Below are positions 18,894 through 27,767 of a stretch of 64,000 bases of DNA, piece by piece. A program made the translations under genes and the position numbers. Under the pieces are notes generated by a model. That model searched no databases and was not told the DNA's origin. It saw only the letters and a program-made list of their open reading frames with translations. Within the stretch, counting starts at the first letter, position 1; the number at the start of each line of letters is the position of its first letter. The stretch spans positions 124,001 through 188,000 of the forward strand of contig CAZBQJ010000001.1 in the NCBI GenBank assembly GCA_964494085.1. The letters run 5' to 3'. This stretch comes from CAZBQJ01 sp964494085 (lineage in GTDB: Bacteria; Patescibacteriota; Gracilibacteria; UBA1369).

Positions 18894-19301
18894 CTAAAAC
18901 TTTAAGTGTTTTTCTATTTTCAACCATTCCACAAAGTCCTCCGGAACAGACATTGTCGAAAGCCTCCCTTGACGTACCAAACGAAAATCTGCAAATTTCC
19001 CGGTCTCCTTTATTTCCCTCAAAGTAATCAAGTAATCAAAGCTGGTTAGAAATTTCAAATCAACCTTCCAGGATTTCTTTATTTTTGGATCGGGTTCAGG
19101 ATCAGAAATGACCTCCGCCAATCCAGCTATTCCTGTCTGTCCTCCAGAATGATAAATAAATACACGGTCGCCCGGCCGCATCTCCTTGATAAATTTAATA
19201 GCTTGGGGGTTCTTCACGCCATTCCAGGTGGCAACCTGTTCTGCCTCTAAATCATCAATCGAATAACTGGAAGGCTCGGTTTTTGCTAAAAAATAGTTCA
19301 T
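18894..19301 (-). CDS. EVE-domain protein
   Basis: A 135-residue single EVE domain (PUA-like fold, THYN1-like). It starts YFLAKTEPSSYSIDDL and has the WNGVKNPQA and GDRVFIYHSG motifs typical of the family, which binds modified bases in DNA or RNA. A -10-like TATATA ends exactly 6 nt before the ATG, consistent with leaderless translation. EVE proteins are sometimes found with restriction or toxin-antitoxin genes, but here the partner is a minimal zincin. Confidence 0.87.
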   Translation of the reverse strand: MNYFLAKTEPSSYSIDDLEAEQVATWNGVKNPQAIKFIKEMRPGDRVFIYHSGGQTGIAGLAEVISDPEPDPKIKKSWKVDLKFLTSFDYLITLREIKETGKFADFRLVRQGRLSTMSVPEDFVEWLKIEKHLKF

Positions 19302-19307
19302 AGTCTA

Positions 19308-19313
19308 TATATA
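19308..19313 (-). promoter_or_regulatory. -10-like hexamer for a possible leaderless transcript (EVE gene)
   Basis: TATATA on the minus strand ends 6 nt before the ATG at 19301. No convincing -35 was found. Confidence 0.35.
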
Positions 19314-19361
19314 AATCTTAAAGAGATCATCGAGCATAAGTTACATCAAATAGAAACTGAC

Positions 19362-19877
19362 ATGAAAAAGATCATCTATCAAGGCAAAGACCTTTTCCTA
19401 CAAATAGGTTATCACCCTTTGAAAAGATCTAGATTGGAAATTAGAGATCACTTTGCCTTGGCCACACTTTGTGCTGACCTAAGTTCCAAGCAGCAAAAAG
19501 TTCAGTTGGAAAACCTGATCCACAAACTCTATCGCCGCTCCACCGAGAAAGTAACCAAAGAAACCCTAGAACTGCTTCGCCAATTTGCTCCTCGTAAAAT
19601 CCAAGCCATCCGTTACAAAAAAATGACTTCACGCTGGGGCTCGGCTTCCGCCAATCACAACCTCAACTTCAATATCGATCTGGCCAAACTTCCGCTCGAC
19701 GTTCAACAATATATCGTCATCCATGAATACAGCCATCTTTTTCAGATGAATCATTCAAGACAGTTTTGGGCGACAGTCAGTCAATTTGATCCGAATTACA
19801 AAAAGCATCGCCAACATCTCCGTCTGTTAGAGAAAAAATGGCATCGGGAAACTAAGCTCGATCTTCCCAAAGCTTGA
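19362..19877 (+). CDS. YgjP-like M48-related metallopeptidase domain protein
   Basis: A 171-residue protein of the YgjP/DUF45 (SprT-like) zincin group. The conserved KKMTSRWGSAS stretch lies near residues 86-97, then NFNIDLAKLP, then the zinc motif HEYSHLFQMNHSRQFW with HExxH near residue 126 and the third His in NHS. There is no signal peptide, so it is cytoplasmic. It is divergent from the EVE gene, with a 60-nt gap. The cellular role of this family is poorly defined. Confidence 0.87.
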   Translation: MKKIIYQGKDLFLQIGYHPLKRSRLEIRDHFALATLCADLSSKQQKVQLENLIHKLYRRSTEKVTKETLELLRQFAPRKIQAIRYKKMTSRWGSASANHNLNFNIDLAKLPLDVQQYIVIHEYSHLFQMNHSRQFWATVSQFDPNYKKHRQHLRLLEKKWHRETKLDLPKA

Positions 19878-19879
19878 TG

Positions 19880-20239
19880 TTATATTCTTTCGGCTATCTC
19901 TAGCAAAATCGCATTAGCCTCATCTACCACATCTTCTCGGCCCAAATTGGCAGCTAAAGTGCGTAAATCAAATAAATCACGCCAAGCTTCATCGAACTCA
20001 CCTGCCGAAAAGAGCAGTTTAGCCTTTTTTAGTAAAAAAAACAGATTGGCTTGTGGAATTTCATCTTTTTCACATTCACCCAAATTCCGATTCACCCAGG
20101 CCACAAAAGTCATTTTGAGCCCCGGATCATTTTCCAAATCCCCCAGCTTGATTTTCTGAATCAGAACCAATTCCTTTCCACTGAATTCAGTAGAAAAGTC
20201 CATCGTCTCAGCCTCTGTTTTTAGATCTAATTTATCCAT
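19880..20239 (-). CDS. Hypothetical helical protein, 119 aa
   Basis: Unrecognised. An acidic, mostly helical soluble protein; residues 65-119 have a hydrophobic periodicity resembling a short TPR-like helical hairpin (LLKKAKLLFSAGEFDEAW). No membrane segment, cysteines or catalytic motif is visible. It is convergent with the YgjP-like gene, 2 nt apart. A consensus TATAAT lies upstream on the minus strand at 20268-20263, giving a short leader. It is probably a real gene because it fills the gap exactly and has its own -10. Confidence 0.6.
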   Translation of the reverse strand: MDKLDLKTEAETMDFSTEFSGKELVLIQKIKLGDLENDPGLKMTFVAWVNRNLGECEKDEIPQANLFFLLKKAKLLFSAGEFDEAWRDLFDLRTLAANLGREDVVDEANAILLEIAERI

Positions 20240-20262
20240 TTGAGTAAAACACTGCTCTTTGA

Positions 20263-20268
20263 ATTATA
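20263..20268 (-). promoter_or_regulatory. -10 element of the 119-aa hypothetical gene
   Basis: TATAAT on the minus strand, about 23 nt before the ATG at 20239. The -35 is not convincing. Confidence 0.4.
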
Positions 20269-20374
20269 GCACAAAACGCTAAAAAATCACCTTTTGAAGA
20301 AATTTAACTCAGTTTTAGTTGCGTATCGGCTTGCCTTGGGCTACCATGCGCTGGTCTGAAGGGGTAAACTATTT

Positions 20375-20380
20375 TACAAT
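20375..20380 (+). promoter_or_regulatory. -10 element giving a leaderless typA transcript
   Basis: TACAAT ends 6 nt before the typA ATG at 20387, placing the expected transcription start on or beside the A of the ATG. There is no Shine-Dalgarno sequence upstream. Confidence 0.45.
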
Positions 20381-20386
20381 CCACTT

Positions 20387-22189
20387 ATGAAAACTCTGTC
20401 AATCGCGATAATCGCGCACGTAGATCACGGTAAAACTACTTTAACCGACCACCTACTTAAACAGGGTGGTGCTTTCAATTCTCACGAAAAAGTGGGTGAA
20501 TTGATCATGGACTCAAATGACCAAGAAAGAGAACGCGGCATCACCATTTTAGCGAAAAACTGCTCTGCCGTTTACAATGGCGTCAAAATCAACATTGTCG
20601 ATACTCCCGGCCATGCCGATTTCAGTTCAGAAGTAGAACGCGTTCTAAAAATGGTCGATTGTGTAATCCTTTTAGTTGATGCCAAAGAAGGACCAATGCC
20701 TCAGACTAAATTCGTTCTTTCCAAATCCCTCAAACTCGGGCACAAGCCAATCGTAGTCATAAATAAGATTGATCGCCAAGACCAACGAGCCGAAGCCGTT
20801 GTCGATATGGTTTTCGATCTATTCGTCAAACTGGGCGCTAGCAATGAACAATTGGATTTTCCGATCGTTTATGCCATTGGCCGCGAAGGCGTCGCCAAAT
20901 ACAATTTCTCCGATGAAAGCAAAGATCTCACTCCACTTTTTGAAACTATTCTCAAACACGTTCCACTCTATGATGAGAGTCTGGAAAAAGAACCTTTGCA
21001 AATGCAGGCTACCAACCTGGCCTATGACGACTATATCGGTCGCATCGCCATTGGTCGCGTCCTAAAAGGTTCAATTAAACTCGGACAAAATGTCACTATC
21101 TGCAAAGTAGATGGCTCCAAAAAGCCCGGCAAAGTTACTAAAATCTATATTTATGAAGGTGTCCGCCAGGTTGAAGTAACTGAAGCCAGAGCCGGTGAAA
21201 TCGTCTGTGTTGCCGGTTTCCCCGATATTACTATCGGTGAAACTATTGCTGACCCGGCCAATCCGATCGCCCTTCCCCTCATCCAAATCGACGAGCCGAC
21301 CTTATCCATGAACTTCCTGGTGAACAATTCACCTTTCGCCGGAAAGGAAGGTAAATTTGTCACTACTCGTCACATTAAGGATCGTTTAGACAAAGAATTA
21401 CAAACCAATGTCGGTATGCGTGTCGAGCAAATGGACGGAACCGATGGTTATAAAGTTTCCGGACGTGGCGAATTACACCTCTCTGTTTTACTGGAAAATA
21501 TGCGCCGTGAAGGCTTTGAACTACAGGTTTCCCAACCGGAAGTAATCATGAAAATGATTGATGGTAAAAAAATGGAACCAATCGAACAGGCCATCATCAC
21601 TGTTCCGGAAAATTTTGCCGGCACGGTCATCGAAAAATTGGGACGACGCAAAGGTGAAATGAAGGATTTGAAAACTGAAAACGCCATCACCAGATTGGAG
21701 TATGAAATCCCCACTCGTGGTTTACTGGGCTTCCGTTCAGAATTCATTATGGATACTAGAGGCGAAGGCCTTTTAGATCATAGCTTTATCAAATACGACG
21801 ACTACAAGGGCGAAATTCCTCAACGTCAAAATGGAGTTTTGATTTCCGGCGAACAAGGTACCGCTGTGGCCTTTTCTCTCTACAATTTACAAGAACGGGG
21901 AATTATTTTCATTCCTCCCGTAACCCCGGTTTATGAAGGGATGATTATTGGTGAAAATGCTCGCTCTGAAGACATGGTAGTTAATCCAACCAAAGAAAAG
22001 AAAATGAGTAATATGCGTAGTAGTGGAGCCGACGAAGCCATCAAGCTCACCCCACATCGTCCCGTCACACTGGAAACCGCTTTGGAATTCATCCAACACG
22101 ATGAATTGGTGGAAATCACCCCTCTATCAGTCCGTCTGCGTAAAAAATTCCTCAGAGAGGTGGATCGCAAGCGTGGAGGAAAGTTTTAA
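20387..22189 (+). CDS. typA: GTP-binding protein TypA/BipA
   Basis: A 600-residue translational GTPase related to EF-G and LepA that binds the ribosome and helps 50S assembly and stress adaptation. G1 is HVDHGKTT (residues 11-18), the switch region is RERGITI, G3 is DTPGHADF and G4 is NKIDR. EF-G-like domains II, III and V follow, then the TypA-specific C-terminal domain (VNPTKEKKMSNMRSSG and the VEITPLSVRLRKK end). It is full length. Transcription is probably leaderless, and a small basic protein gene follows 89 nt downstream, before a clear terminator. Confidence 0.97.
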   Translation: MKTLSIAIIAHVDHGKTTLTDHLLKQGGAFNSHEKVGELIMDSNDQERERGITILAKNCSAVYNGVKINIVDTPGHADFSSEVERVLKMVDCVILLVDAKEGPMPQTKFVLSKSLKLGHKPIVVINKIDRQDQRAEAVVDMVFDLFVKLGASNEQLDFPIVYAIGREGVAKYNFSDESKDLTPLFETILKHVPLYDESLEKEPLQMQATNLAYDDYIGRIAIGRVLKGSIKLGQNVTICKVDGSKKPGKVTKIYIYEGVRQVEVTEARAGEIVCVAGFPDITIGETIADPANPIALPLIQIDEPTLSMNFLVNNSPFAGKEGKFVTTRHIKDRLDKELQTNVGMRVEQMDGTDGYKVSGRGELHLSVLLENMRREGFELQVSQPEVIMKMIDGKKMEPIEQAIITVPENFAGTVIEKLGRRKGEMKDLKTENAITRLEYEIPTRGLLGFRSEFIMDTRGEGLLDHSFIKYDDYKGEIPQRQNGVLISGEQGTAVAFSLYNLQERGIIFIPPVTPVYEGMIIGENARSEDMVVNPTKEKKMSNMRSSGADEAIKLTPHRPVTLETALEFIQHDELVEITPLSVRLRKKFLREVDRKRGGKF

Positions 22190-22278
22190 ATCTGCTTCGA
22201 CGAAATTGATTAATTTGACTTTTGGCTCCAGCTCGGTTTTAATAGTCCCGCTTCATCAGAAACCCTAATTCCCCTTTT

Positions 22279-22524
22279 ATGTCTAATAAGCACGTCAATC
22301 ACCAACATGGCCTCCATACCATGAACGCCACCAGACCCAAATCAAAACTCAGTAAAAGAGCCAATAAGGCTAAAGCTAAAATCAGAAAAGCTCCACTGTT
22401 AGCCGCCTTGTTTGAAGCTCGTTACGGTAAAAAAGTGGAAAAGGTCAAACTTCCCCCACGACAAAGAAACGCGGTCGAAAAAACTGCTAAAAAAGTAGCA
22501 AAGCCTCGCATGACAAAAGCTTAG
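22279..22524 (+). CDS. Small highly basic hypothetical protein, 81 aa
   Basis: Unrecognised. The composition is strongly basic (Lys and Arg about one third), with a His-rich start (NKHVNHQHGLH) and Lys/Ala repeats, suggesting binding to RNA, DNA or the ribosome. There is no membrane segment or cysteine. It sits between typA and an intrinsic terminator, so it is probably on the typA transcript, which hints at a ribosome-related role. Confidence 0.5.
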   Translation: MSNKHVNHQHGLHTMNATRPKSKLSKRANKAKAKIRKAPLLAALFEARYGKKVEKVKLPPRQRNAVEKTAKKVAKPRMTKA

Positions 22525-22550
22525 GCTGCCTAATAATTCATTTTCTTTCC

Positions 22551-22588
22551 AAGCATCTACTTTTCCAACCCTTGGTAGATGCTTTTTT
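22551..22588 (+). terminator. Rho-independent terminator after typA and the small basic gene
   Basis: A perfect 10-bp stem, AAGCATCTAC/GTAGATGCTT (22551-22560 and 22575-22584), with a 14-nt loop and a run of T to 22588. Confidence 0.85.
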
Positions 22589-22634
22589 AAATGTAAACCG
22601 GTCTTCAGGGCTTACCTTCTAGAGAAAATTATGG

Positions 22635-22640
22635 TATAAT
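22635..22640 (+). promoter_or_regulatory. Extended -10 promoter of the MgtC-like gene
   Basis: TGGTATAAT (TATAAT at 22635-22640) with the extended-10 TG; the ATG is at 22662. The -35 is weak, as often seen with extended -10 promoters. Confidence 0.55.
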
Positions 22641-22661
22641 CCAGGGATTTGATACCAAAAT

Positions 22662-24071
22662 ATGATATTAGATATTAATACCGCGATTTTCCGACTTTTT
22701 ATCGGGGCAGTAATCGGCGCCATAGTTGGGTTGGAACGTGAGAAGTCCATCCAGATTAACAAAGAGAAAAGCCCCATCGGCATTCGTACCGACATTCTCG
22801 GTGGAATCTTGGGAGGAGTGGCCGTTTATCTCAGTCAACTGATCTCGCCTTGGGTGTTTCTAATCATTCTAATTGCAGTGATTATGATCGGCTTGTTACC
22901 GATCGTCCAAAACCATGGTAAAGAAAAAGTCATTAGTTATAAGACTTCTATCAGTTTTCTCTTGGTCTTTTTGATGGGCGGCCTAGCCTTTTATGGAGAG
23001 ATTCAAGTAGCTTTGGCCGTTGCCATCATCGCCACACTGGTTCTTTCCCTCAAATATACGCTGCATAAGTTCGTTTATGTTATCAACTACGCCGAGATAA
23101 TTGATGCCGCCAAATTTGTCATGATTGCTTTTATCATCTTACCCTTTCTGCCAAATCACGCTTATGATCAACAGGTTCTCAATTACCTGATACCGACCAC
23201 CCAGCAAGTACAACTGGTAGAAACTCCTGCTTTTCCGTCATCAAAAAACCTGCCCGGATCAAACAGACTGAGCACCGACACCAGAAATATTCAGACCGAC
23301 ATTCTCAATCCATACCGCCTCTGGTTATTGATAGTAATCATCAGTGGCCTCAATTTTTTGGGTTATATTCTAGTCAAATTATATGATCGCAACAAAGCCT
23401 ACAGTTTAACCGGATTGATTGGCGGCTTTTATTCCAGCACTATTACTTCATTAAATTTAGCTACAGCCAGTAAAAAATCACCAAATCTGGTTTATCCTTT
23501 TGTCGCCGGGATATTTTTGGCTTGTGGAAGCAGTTTTTTAAAGATGTTTATTTTAATACGAACAATTAACGCGCAATTATTCGACCTGGTCTTCCCCGGC
23601 ATGCTCGCCATGTGTATTTATTTACTTTTGGCCGGAGCATTTTTCCATTTCTATAGTCAACGTGTCAAAAAAAAGCCCATCAGAAAAGCTGATAAATCTA
23701 CAGACATGGTTCAGGTAGAATCTCCGTTAAACCTGAAAAATGCTGTTCAACTAACGGTATTCATCACTATCACTATTGTCGCCGCAAATCTGATCTTGCA
23801 TTTTACCGACATCAGAATTTACTATATTTTGTCAGGTCTAATGGCTTTTCTCGCTGTCGATGACCCAATTATTATCTCTACCGCTGACATCGCCGGTAAA
23901 ACAATTTCACTGGAAGTAGCCAAAAATATCGTTCTGGGAATCCTTTTTCTCAATTTTATTCAAAAACTTCCGACAGCCTACTTCTTTGGAAACCGTAAAC
24001 TTCTCAAACCATTAGCCATCGGATTTACCGGTCTTCTACTTGTCACTATCACCGGCATACTATATCTTTAG
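22662..24071 (+). CDS. MgtC/SapB-DUF4010 family membrane protein
   Basis: A 469-residue polytopic inner-membrane protein. The N-terminal third has the MgtC signature (GAVIGAIVGLERE and GIRTDILGGILGG) in the first helices. The C-terminal part is a second multi-helix block (ISGLNFLGYILVK, LTGLIGGFYSSTIT, AVDDPIIIS) as in MgtC-DUF4010 fusions, with roughly a dozen helices in total. MgtC proteins are linked to magnesium limitation and ATPase control in other bacteria, but the fused family is functionally undefined. It is followed 25 nt later by the FtsQ-like gene. Confidence 0.82.
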   Translation: MILDINTAIFRLFIGAVIGAIVGLEREKSIQINKEKSPIGIRTDILGGILGGVAVYLSQLISPWVFLIILIAVIMIGLLPIVQNHGKEKVISYKTSISFLLVFLMGGLAFYGEIQVALAVAIIATLVLSLKYTLHKFVYVINYAEIIDAAKFVMIAFIILPFLPNHAYDQQVLNYLIPTTQQVQLVETPAFPSSKNLPGSNRLSTDTRNIQTDILNPYRLWLLIVIISGLNFLGYILVKLYDRNKAYSLTGLIGGFYSSTITSLNLATASKKSPNLVYPFVAGIFLACGSSFLKMFILIRTINAQLFDLVFPGMLAMCIYLLLAGAFFHFYSQRVKKKPIRKADKSTDMVQVESPLNLKNAVQLTVFITITIVAANLILHFTDIRIYYILSGLMAFLAVDDPIIISTADIAGKTISLEVAKNIVLGILFLNFIQKLPTAYFFGNRKLLKPLAIGFTGLLLVTITGILYL

Positions 24072-24096
24072 GAGGCGAAAATTTTAAGCTTCCAGA

Positions 24097-25092
24097 ATGG
24101 CACTTTTCGGCCGTCGAAAGAAAAAAAGCCTTTTCGATAAACCCAACCGCCCAGAAATCAAAAGTAAACGTCGGGTTTTCGGTCGTGCCTCAATTTCCCA
24201 AACCAAATCACCTTATGCCAACACTCATCAGGCTGGACTTTCTCCCAAATTAAAAATCCGCAAAAAAGTCCGTAAGACTCCCGTCAGCGCTTTAGCCAGA
24301 CCACCCGGCCGTCTGACCGGACACAAGAATCCTCGTTGGAAAAAGATTTTGATAGTAATATTGTCTCTATTTATCATCGGAGGTCTCACCTATGTGGTTT
24401 ATTTCACTGACTATTTTCAGATTAATGATTTCCAAATTTATGATGAAGGCACAGTTATCACCAATAATTTGAAATTAAACGAACTGGTCACTCAAAGCTT
24501 ACTTAATCAAAATATTCTCCTTTTTAATGAGACTGCCCTTTCCGCTCAAATACTCAAAGACAATCCCCAGTACAAATTTGCTCAAGTAAAAAAAGTATTT
24601 CCCAAAAGCATTGAAATAGATCTGGAAGAATTTCCTGTAGCAGCCAACATTATCAATACAATGGATGGAGCCGATGGGCTCAAAGTAGAAAAAAAATTCG
24701 AGGTCAACACCAATGGAATGACTATTGTGGAAAACGATGAAAACCCGGATTTACCTTATATCCGTATTTCTTCCAAAGAAGCTTTGAGCATAAATTCTTA
24801 TCCGTTGGATCATGAGAAACTAGACTATATCATCAAGTTAGTTAATCTATTTGAAGAAAAATTTGGTCTGAAGGTTGTCGAAGCCAATTACCTCAAACCG
24901 GCCCGTGAAGTTCATTTGAGGACCGAAAAGGGGTTTGATGTCTGGTTTGACCTTACCAAGAACATGCTTCCCCAAATTGACAAGTTAAAAAGGGCTCTGC
25001 CCAAATTAGACATTTACAATACTCCTCTTCAATATATAGACTTAAGAATAACCAGTGCCAATGCGGAAAAAGTCATTTATAAGAAAAAATAA
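24097..25092 (+). CDS. ftsQ: FtsQ-like cell-division protein (POTRA domain)
   Basis: A 331-residue bitopic membrane protein. It has a basic cytoplasmic N-terminus (about 1-85), one membrane helix (ILIVILSLFIIGGLTYVV, about 86-105) and an extracytoplasmic POTRA-type domain starting DYFQINDFQIYDEG. The FPKSIEIDLEEFPVA strand and the C-terminal LQYIDLRI are typical of FtsQ/DivIB. Sequence conservation in this family is low, so the call rests on architecture and on the DUF1290 neighbour, which accompanies division genes in Gram-positive genomes. An AGGAGG stands 27 nt upstream of the ATG, too far to be its ribosome site. Confidence 0.75.
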   Translation: MALFGRRKKKSLFDKPNRPEIKSKRRVFGRASISQTKSPYANTHQAGLSPKLKIRKKVRKTPVSALARPPGRLTGHKNPRWKKILIVILSLFIIGGLTYVVYFTDYFQINDFQIYDEGTVITNNLKLNELVTQSLLNQNILLFNETALSAQILKDNPQYKFAQVKKVFPKSIEIDLEEFPVAANIINTMDGADGLKVEKKFEVNTNGMTIVENDENPDLPYIRISSKEALSINSYPLDHEKLDYIIKLVNLFEEKFGLKVVEANYLKPAREVHLRTEKGFDVWFDLTKNMLPQIDKLKRALPKLDIYNTPLQYIDLRITSANAEKVIYKKK

Positions 25093-25104
25093 CCTCCTTA
25101 AACT

Positions 25105-25464
25105 ATGACCTGGGCTTTCCTCGGAATATTAATCGGAACTATTATTGGTTTAACTCTTAATTTCTCCATACCGATCGAGTTAACCAAATACTCGGCAGTA
25201 ATAATTATGGGTATTCTGGACGCCCTTTTCGGGGCCATCCGAGCCGAGGCTACCAATGATCAATTTGACGGAATAATCTTTATCAGCGGGCTGATTTTCA
25301 ACATTATCCTTTCGGTATTGATCACTATTCTGGGTGATAAATTAGGATTGGACCTTTATTTGGCCGCCGCTTTCGTCTTCACCTTTCGTATTTTTACCAA
25401 TATGGGAGCAACCAGACGCTATCTTCTGGACAAATATTTGTCAAAAACCAAAAAAACATCCTGA
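25105..25464 (+). CDS. sbp: DUF1290 small basic membrane protein
   Basis: A 119-residue protein with three membrane segments. LLIGTIIGL-like packing at the start, then KYSAVIIMGILDALFGAIRA and FRIFTNMGATRR near the C-terminus are the signatures of the small basic protein (Sbp, DUF1290) family found beside ftsQ in Actinobacteria and Firmicutes. It starts 12 nt after the ftsQ-like gene, so the two are likely co-transcribed. Its molecular function is unknown. Confidence 0.85.
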   Translation: MTWAFLGILIGTIIGLTLNFSIPIELTKYSAVIIMGILDALFGAIRAEATNDQFDGIIFISGLIFNIILSVLITILGDKLGLDLYLAAAFVFTFRIFTNMGATRRYLLDKYLSKTKKTS

Positions 25465-25515
25465 TTTAGAGTTCAAAAATAGACTTGGCAAAATCGAAAG
25501 TTTTGGCTTTTCTAA

Positions 25516-25544
25516 TTGTTTAAAAGCGCCTATTTTGGTATAAT
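25516..25544 (+). promoter_or_regulatory. Promoter upstream of the 188-aa hypothetical gene
   Basis: TTGTTT (25516-25521), 17 nt, TATAAT (25539-25544), preceded by an extended-10 TG. The ATG follows at 25579, giving a leader of about 27 nt. Confidence 0.65.
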
Positions 25545-25578
25545 TAAACGAACTAAAATAAAAACTTAAAAAAAAGTC

Positions 25579-26145
25579 ATGGCTAAGTCTTCAAAAATAG
25601 CTTTAATAAAAGAGATCCTGGAAAGCGCCGAAGCTTCTATCCGTTCGGCCAAACAAATGGTCTCGGAAATGGATGGTGAATCGGCAAACAGCCAATTGGC
25701 CAAAATGGCCGAGAAAATCGGAACACACAAAATGGTCGGCGACGCTCATATCATCGAAGGTTCTTTCGATGGTCAAAATATGATTGGGCCAGATGGACGA
25801 ATTTACTCTGTTCCGGCCAATTATGCCTCCAAATCCAAACTCATTCCCGGAGATATCCTAAAACTTACCATCACTGATGACGGTACTTTTCTCTATAAGC
25901 AAATCGGACCGGTTGATCGAAAGAAAATTGTTGGCACGCTTACTTATGATGAAGGTCAATATCGGGTCATAGCCACCGGAAAATCCTATAAAGTCTTATT
26001 GGCATCAGTTACTTATTTCAAAGCCGAGATTGGTGACAAAGTCACTATTATAGTCCCGGAAAGCGGAGATACCGATTGGGCTGCCATTGAAAATGTGCTT
26101 CCCCGATTTGAAGATGGTATCACACCTGATGATTTCAAGATCTAG
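25579..26145 (+). CDS. Conserved-looking hypothetical protein, 188 aa
   Basis: Unrecognised soluble protein. Residues 1-45 form a helical, Ser/Lys-rich start. The rest is predicted beta-rich with two similar small-barrel-like segments: VGDAHIIEGSFDGQNMIGP to GDILKLTITDDG, and IVGTLTYDEGQYRV to GDKVTIIVPESG. Each ends in the same G-D-x-[LV]-x-[LI] pattern, as in OB or TRAM-like folds, suggesting an internal duplication. No cysteines or membrane segments are seen. The strong upstream promoter suggests it is well expressed. Confidence 0.7.
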   Translation: MAKSSKIALIKEILESAEASIRSAKQMVSEMDGESANSQLAKMAEKIGTHKMVGDAHIIEGSFDGQNMIGPDGRIYSVPANYASKSKLIPGDILKLTITDDGTFLYKQIGPVDRKKIVGTLTYDEGQYRVIATGKSYKVLLASVTYFKAEIGDKVTIIVPESGDTDWAAIENVLPRFEDGITPDDFKI

Positions 26146-26236
26146 GCGAGCGAGCCCTCCGTGGGCGCTTGTCAAATATGAATCAAAACTTCAGTCTTAA
26201 TCAGAAATTTAAAAACAAAAAACTAAAAAGACCACT

Positions 26237-27298
26237 ATGGCACAACTAGATAAAATCTTTAGAACAGCAGTTCAGTACAAAGCTTCGGATGTCTATATCA
26301 CTAGTGGTTCCAAGCCAATCCTCCGCATCAACGGCGATTTGGTAGCGATCGAAGAGCATCCCATCCTCTCCAAAAAAATGGCTGAGGATTACATCCTGGA
26401 AGTCCTTACCGATAAACAGAAAGAAGAATTTGCTACTTCCCTGGACATGGATTTCTCCCTGGAAGTCCCTTCTATTTCTCGTTTCCGAGGAAATGTCTTT
26501 GTCCAGAGAAAAGGTATCGGGGCCGCCTTTCGCGTCATTCCCGAAAACATCCATACGCTGGAGGAATTGGGTTTACCGGACAAATTAAAAGATATCGCTC
26601 TTTCTTCCGCCGGGCTGGTCCTGGTTACCGGCGCAACCGGTTCAGGTAAGTCGACTACATTGGCGGCGATGATCAATGAAGTCAATCAGAATGATGCTCG
26701 ACATATTATCACCATCGAAGACCCGATCGAGTTCGTCCATGAAAATGTTAAGTCTATTATCGAACAGCGCGAAGTTGGTACTCACACCTTGAGTTTCCAA
26801 AAAGCTTTACGATCCGCTTTGCGTGAAGACCCGGACGTAATCATGGTTGGCGAAATGCGTGATCTGGAAACAATTGCTTTGGCCCTCACAGCCGCTGAAA
26901 CCGGCCATTTGGTATTTGCCTCTCTACACACCAATGGAGCCGCTGAATCCATCGATAGAATTATCGACGCCTTCCCCACCAATCAGCAAAACCAAATTCG
27001 CATGCAGTTGGCTTCCACACTCCAGGCAGTAATCTGGCAAACCTTAATGAAAACCAAAGATGGTAATGGCCGCGTTGCCGGTCTGGAAATCATGATCAAG
27101 AATAATGCCGTCGCCAATATGATTCGCAAGGACAAAACTCATCAACTCAATTCTGCCATCGAAACCGGCTACAAAGAAGGTATGCAGACCATGAAAAAGT
27201 CCGTCACTGAATTATTGGAAGCCGGAATTATCGATGAAGAAACAGCTTTAGCCAATATCCCTGAAGATATCTTAGAAACAACCGCTCATAATGCTTAA
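26237..27298 (+). CDS. pilT: Type IV pilus retraction ATPase PilT
   Basis: A 353-residue hexameric ATPase that powers pilus retraction. Walker A is GATGSGKSTT near residue 135. The Asp box (IITIEDPIE), Walker B (DPDVIMVGEMRD) and His box (HLVFASLHTN) follow in order, and the C-terminal part has AGLEIMI, close to the AIRNLIRE-type PilT region. The length is typical for PilT, whereas PilB would be larger. The first of five small membrane-protein genes begins within its last 8 nt, which physically links PilT to that array. Confidence 0.95.
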   Translation: MAQLDKIFRTAVQYKASDVYITSGSKPILRINGDLVAIEEHPILSKKMAEDYILEVLTDKQKEEFATSLDMDFSLEVPSISRFRGNVFVQRKGIGAAFRVIPENIHTLEELGLPDKLKDIALSSAGLVLVTGATGSGKSTTLAAMINEVNQNDARHIITIEDPIEFVHENVKSIIEQREVGTHTLSFQKALRSALREDPDVIMVGEMRDLETIALALTAAETGHLVFASLHTNGAAESIDRIIDAFPTNQQNQIRMQLASTLQAVIWQTLMKTKDGNGRVAGLEIMIKNNAVANMIRKDKTHQLNSAIETGYKEGMQTMKKSVTELLEAGIIDEETALANIPEDILETTAHNA

Positions 27299-27761
27299 TA
27301 AGTTAACAAATAATTGGAGGATCTTTCTGAAAATTTTCCTGACCAGTTTATTATTGTTGGGCAATTTACAGTTGGCGATAGGAGGGGAGACTTCACCATC
27401 TGCCTATGATCGAAATCAATATAAGCAGTTTGATGTCGGAAAATACTTATCTGTAGATAGTGAGTCTCCTGGCGCCGACAAAACCGGAACTCAAAAGCAA
27501 GCTTATCTGCAGACAGAGAATCCTGTTGCCGCTTTCATTTTACAAATGATCAATCTAATTTCACTGACAGCCGCCTCACTCAGTTTCCTAGCCGTGGTAG
27601 TCGCGGGCTTTATGATGATGAGCTCTGTTGGTAATGAAAGCCAAATCAACCGAGGAAAAGAAATCCTCACTCGCGCTTTGGTAGGATTAGTGCTGACTTT
27701 ATCCGCCTACTTTATCGTTTCCTTTGTCCAGAGTTTATTTTTTGAAACAGCACCTAAATAA
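27291..27761 (+). CDS. T4SS-pilin-like (VirB2/TrbC-type) membrane protein 1
   Basis: 156 residues. It has an N-terminal hydrophobic signal or anchor (FLKIFLTSLLLLGNLQLAIG), a polar middle, then two membrane helices: the first ends AVVVAGFMMMSS, and after a short polar loop (VGNESQINRGKEIL) the second is ALVGLVLTLSAYFIVSF. This helix-GxxxxxxxxGK-helix plan is shared by the next four genes. It resembles VirB2/TrbC or PF18895-type pilins seen in Patescibacteria. It overlaps pilT by 8 nt. Confidence 0.68.
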   Translation: MLNKLTNNWRIFLKIFLTSLLLLGNLQLAIGGETSPSAYDRNQYKQFDVGKYLSVDSESPGADKTGTQKQAYLQTENPVAAFILQMINLISLTAASLSFLAVVVAGFMMMSSVGNESQINRGKEILTRALVGLVLTLSAYFIVSFVQSLFFETAPK

Positions 27762-27767
27762 AGCCGG

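Noticed and set aside
26146..26200. GC-rich hairpin-like sequence after the 188-aa gene
   Set aside because: The stem needs a bulge and lacks a T-run, so a terminator cannot be claimed.
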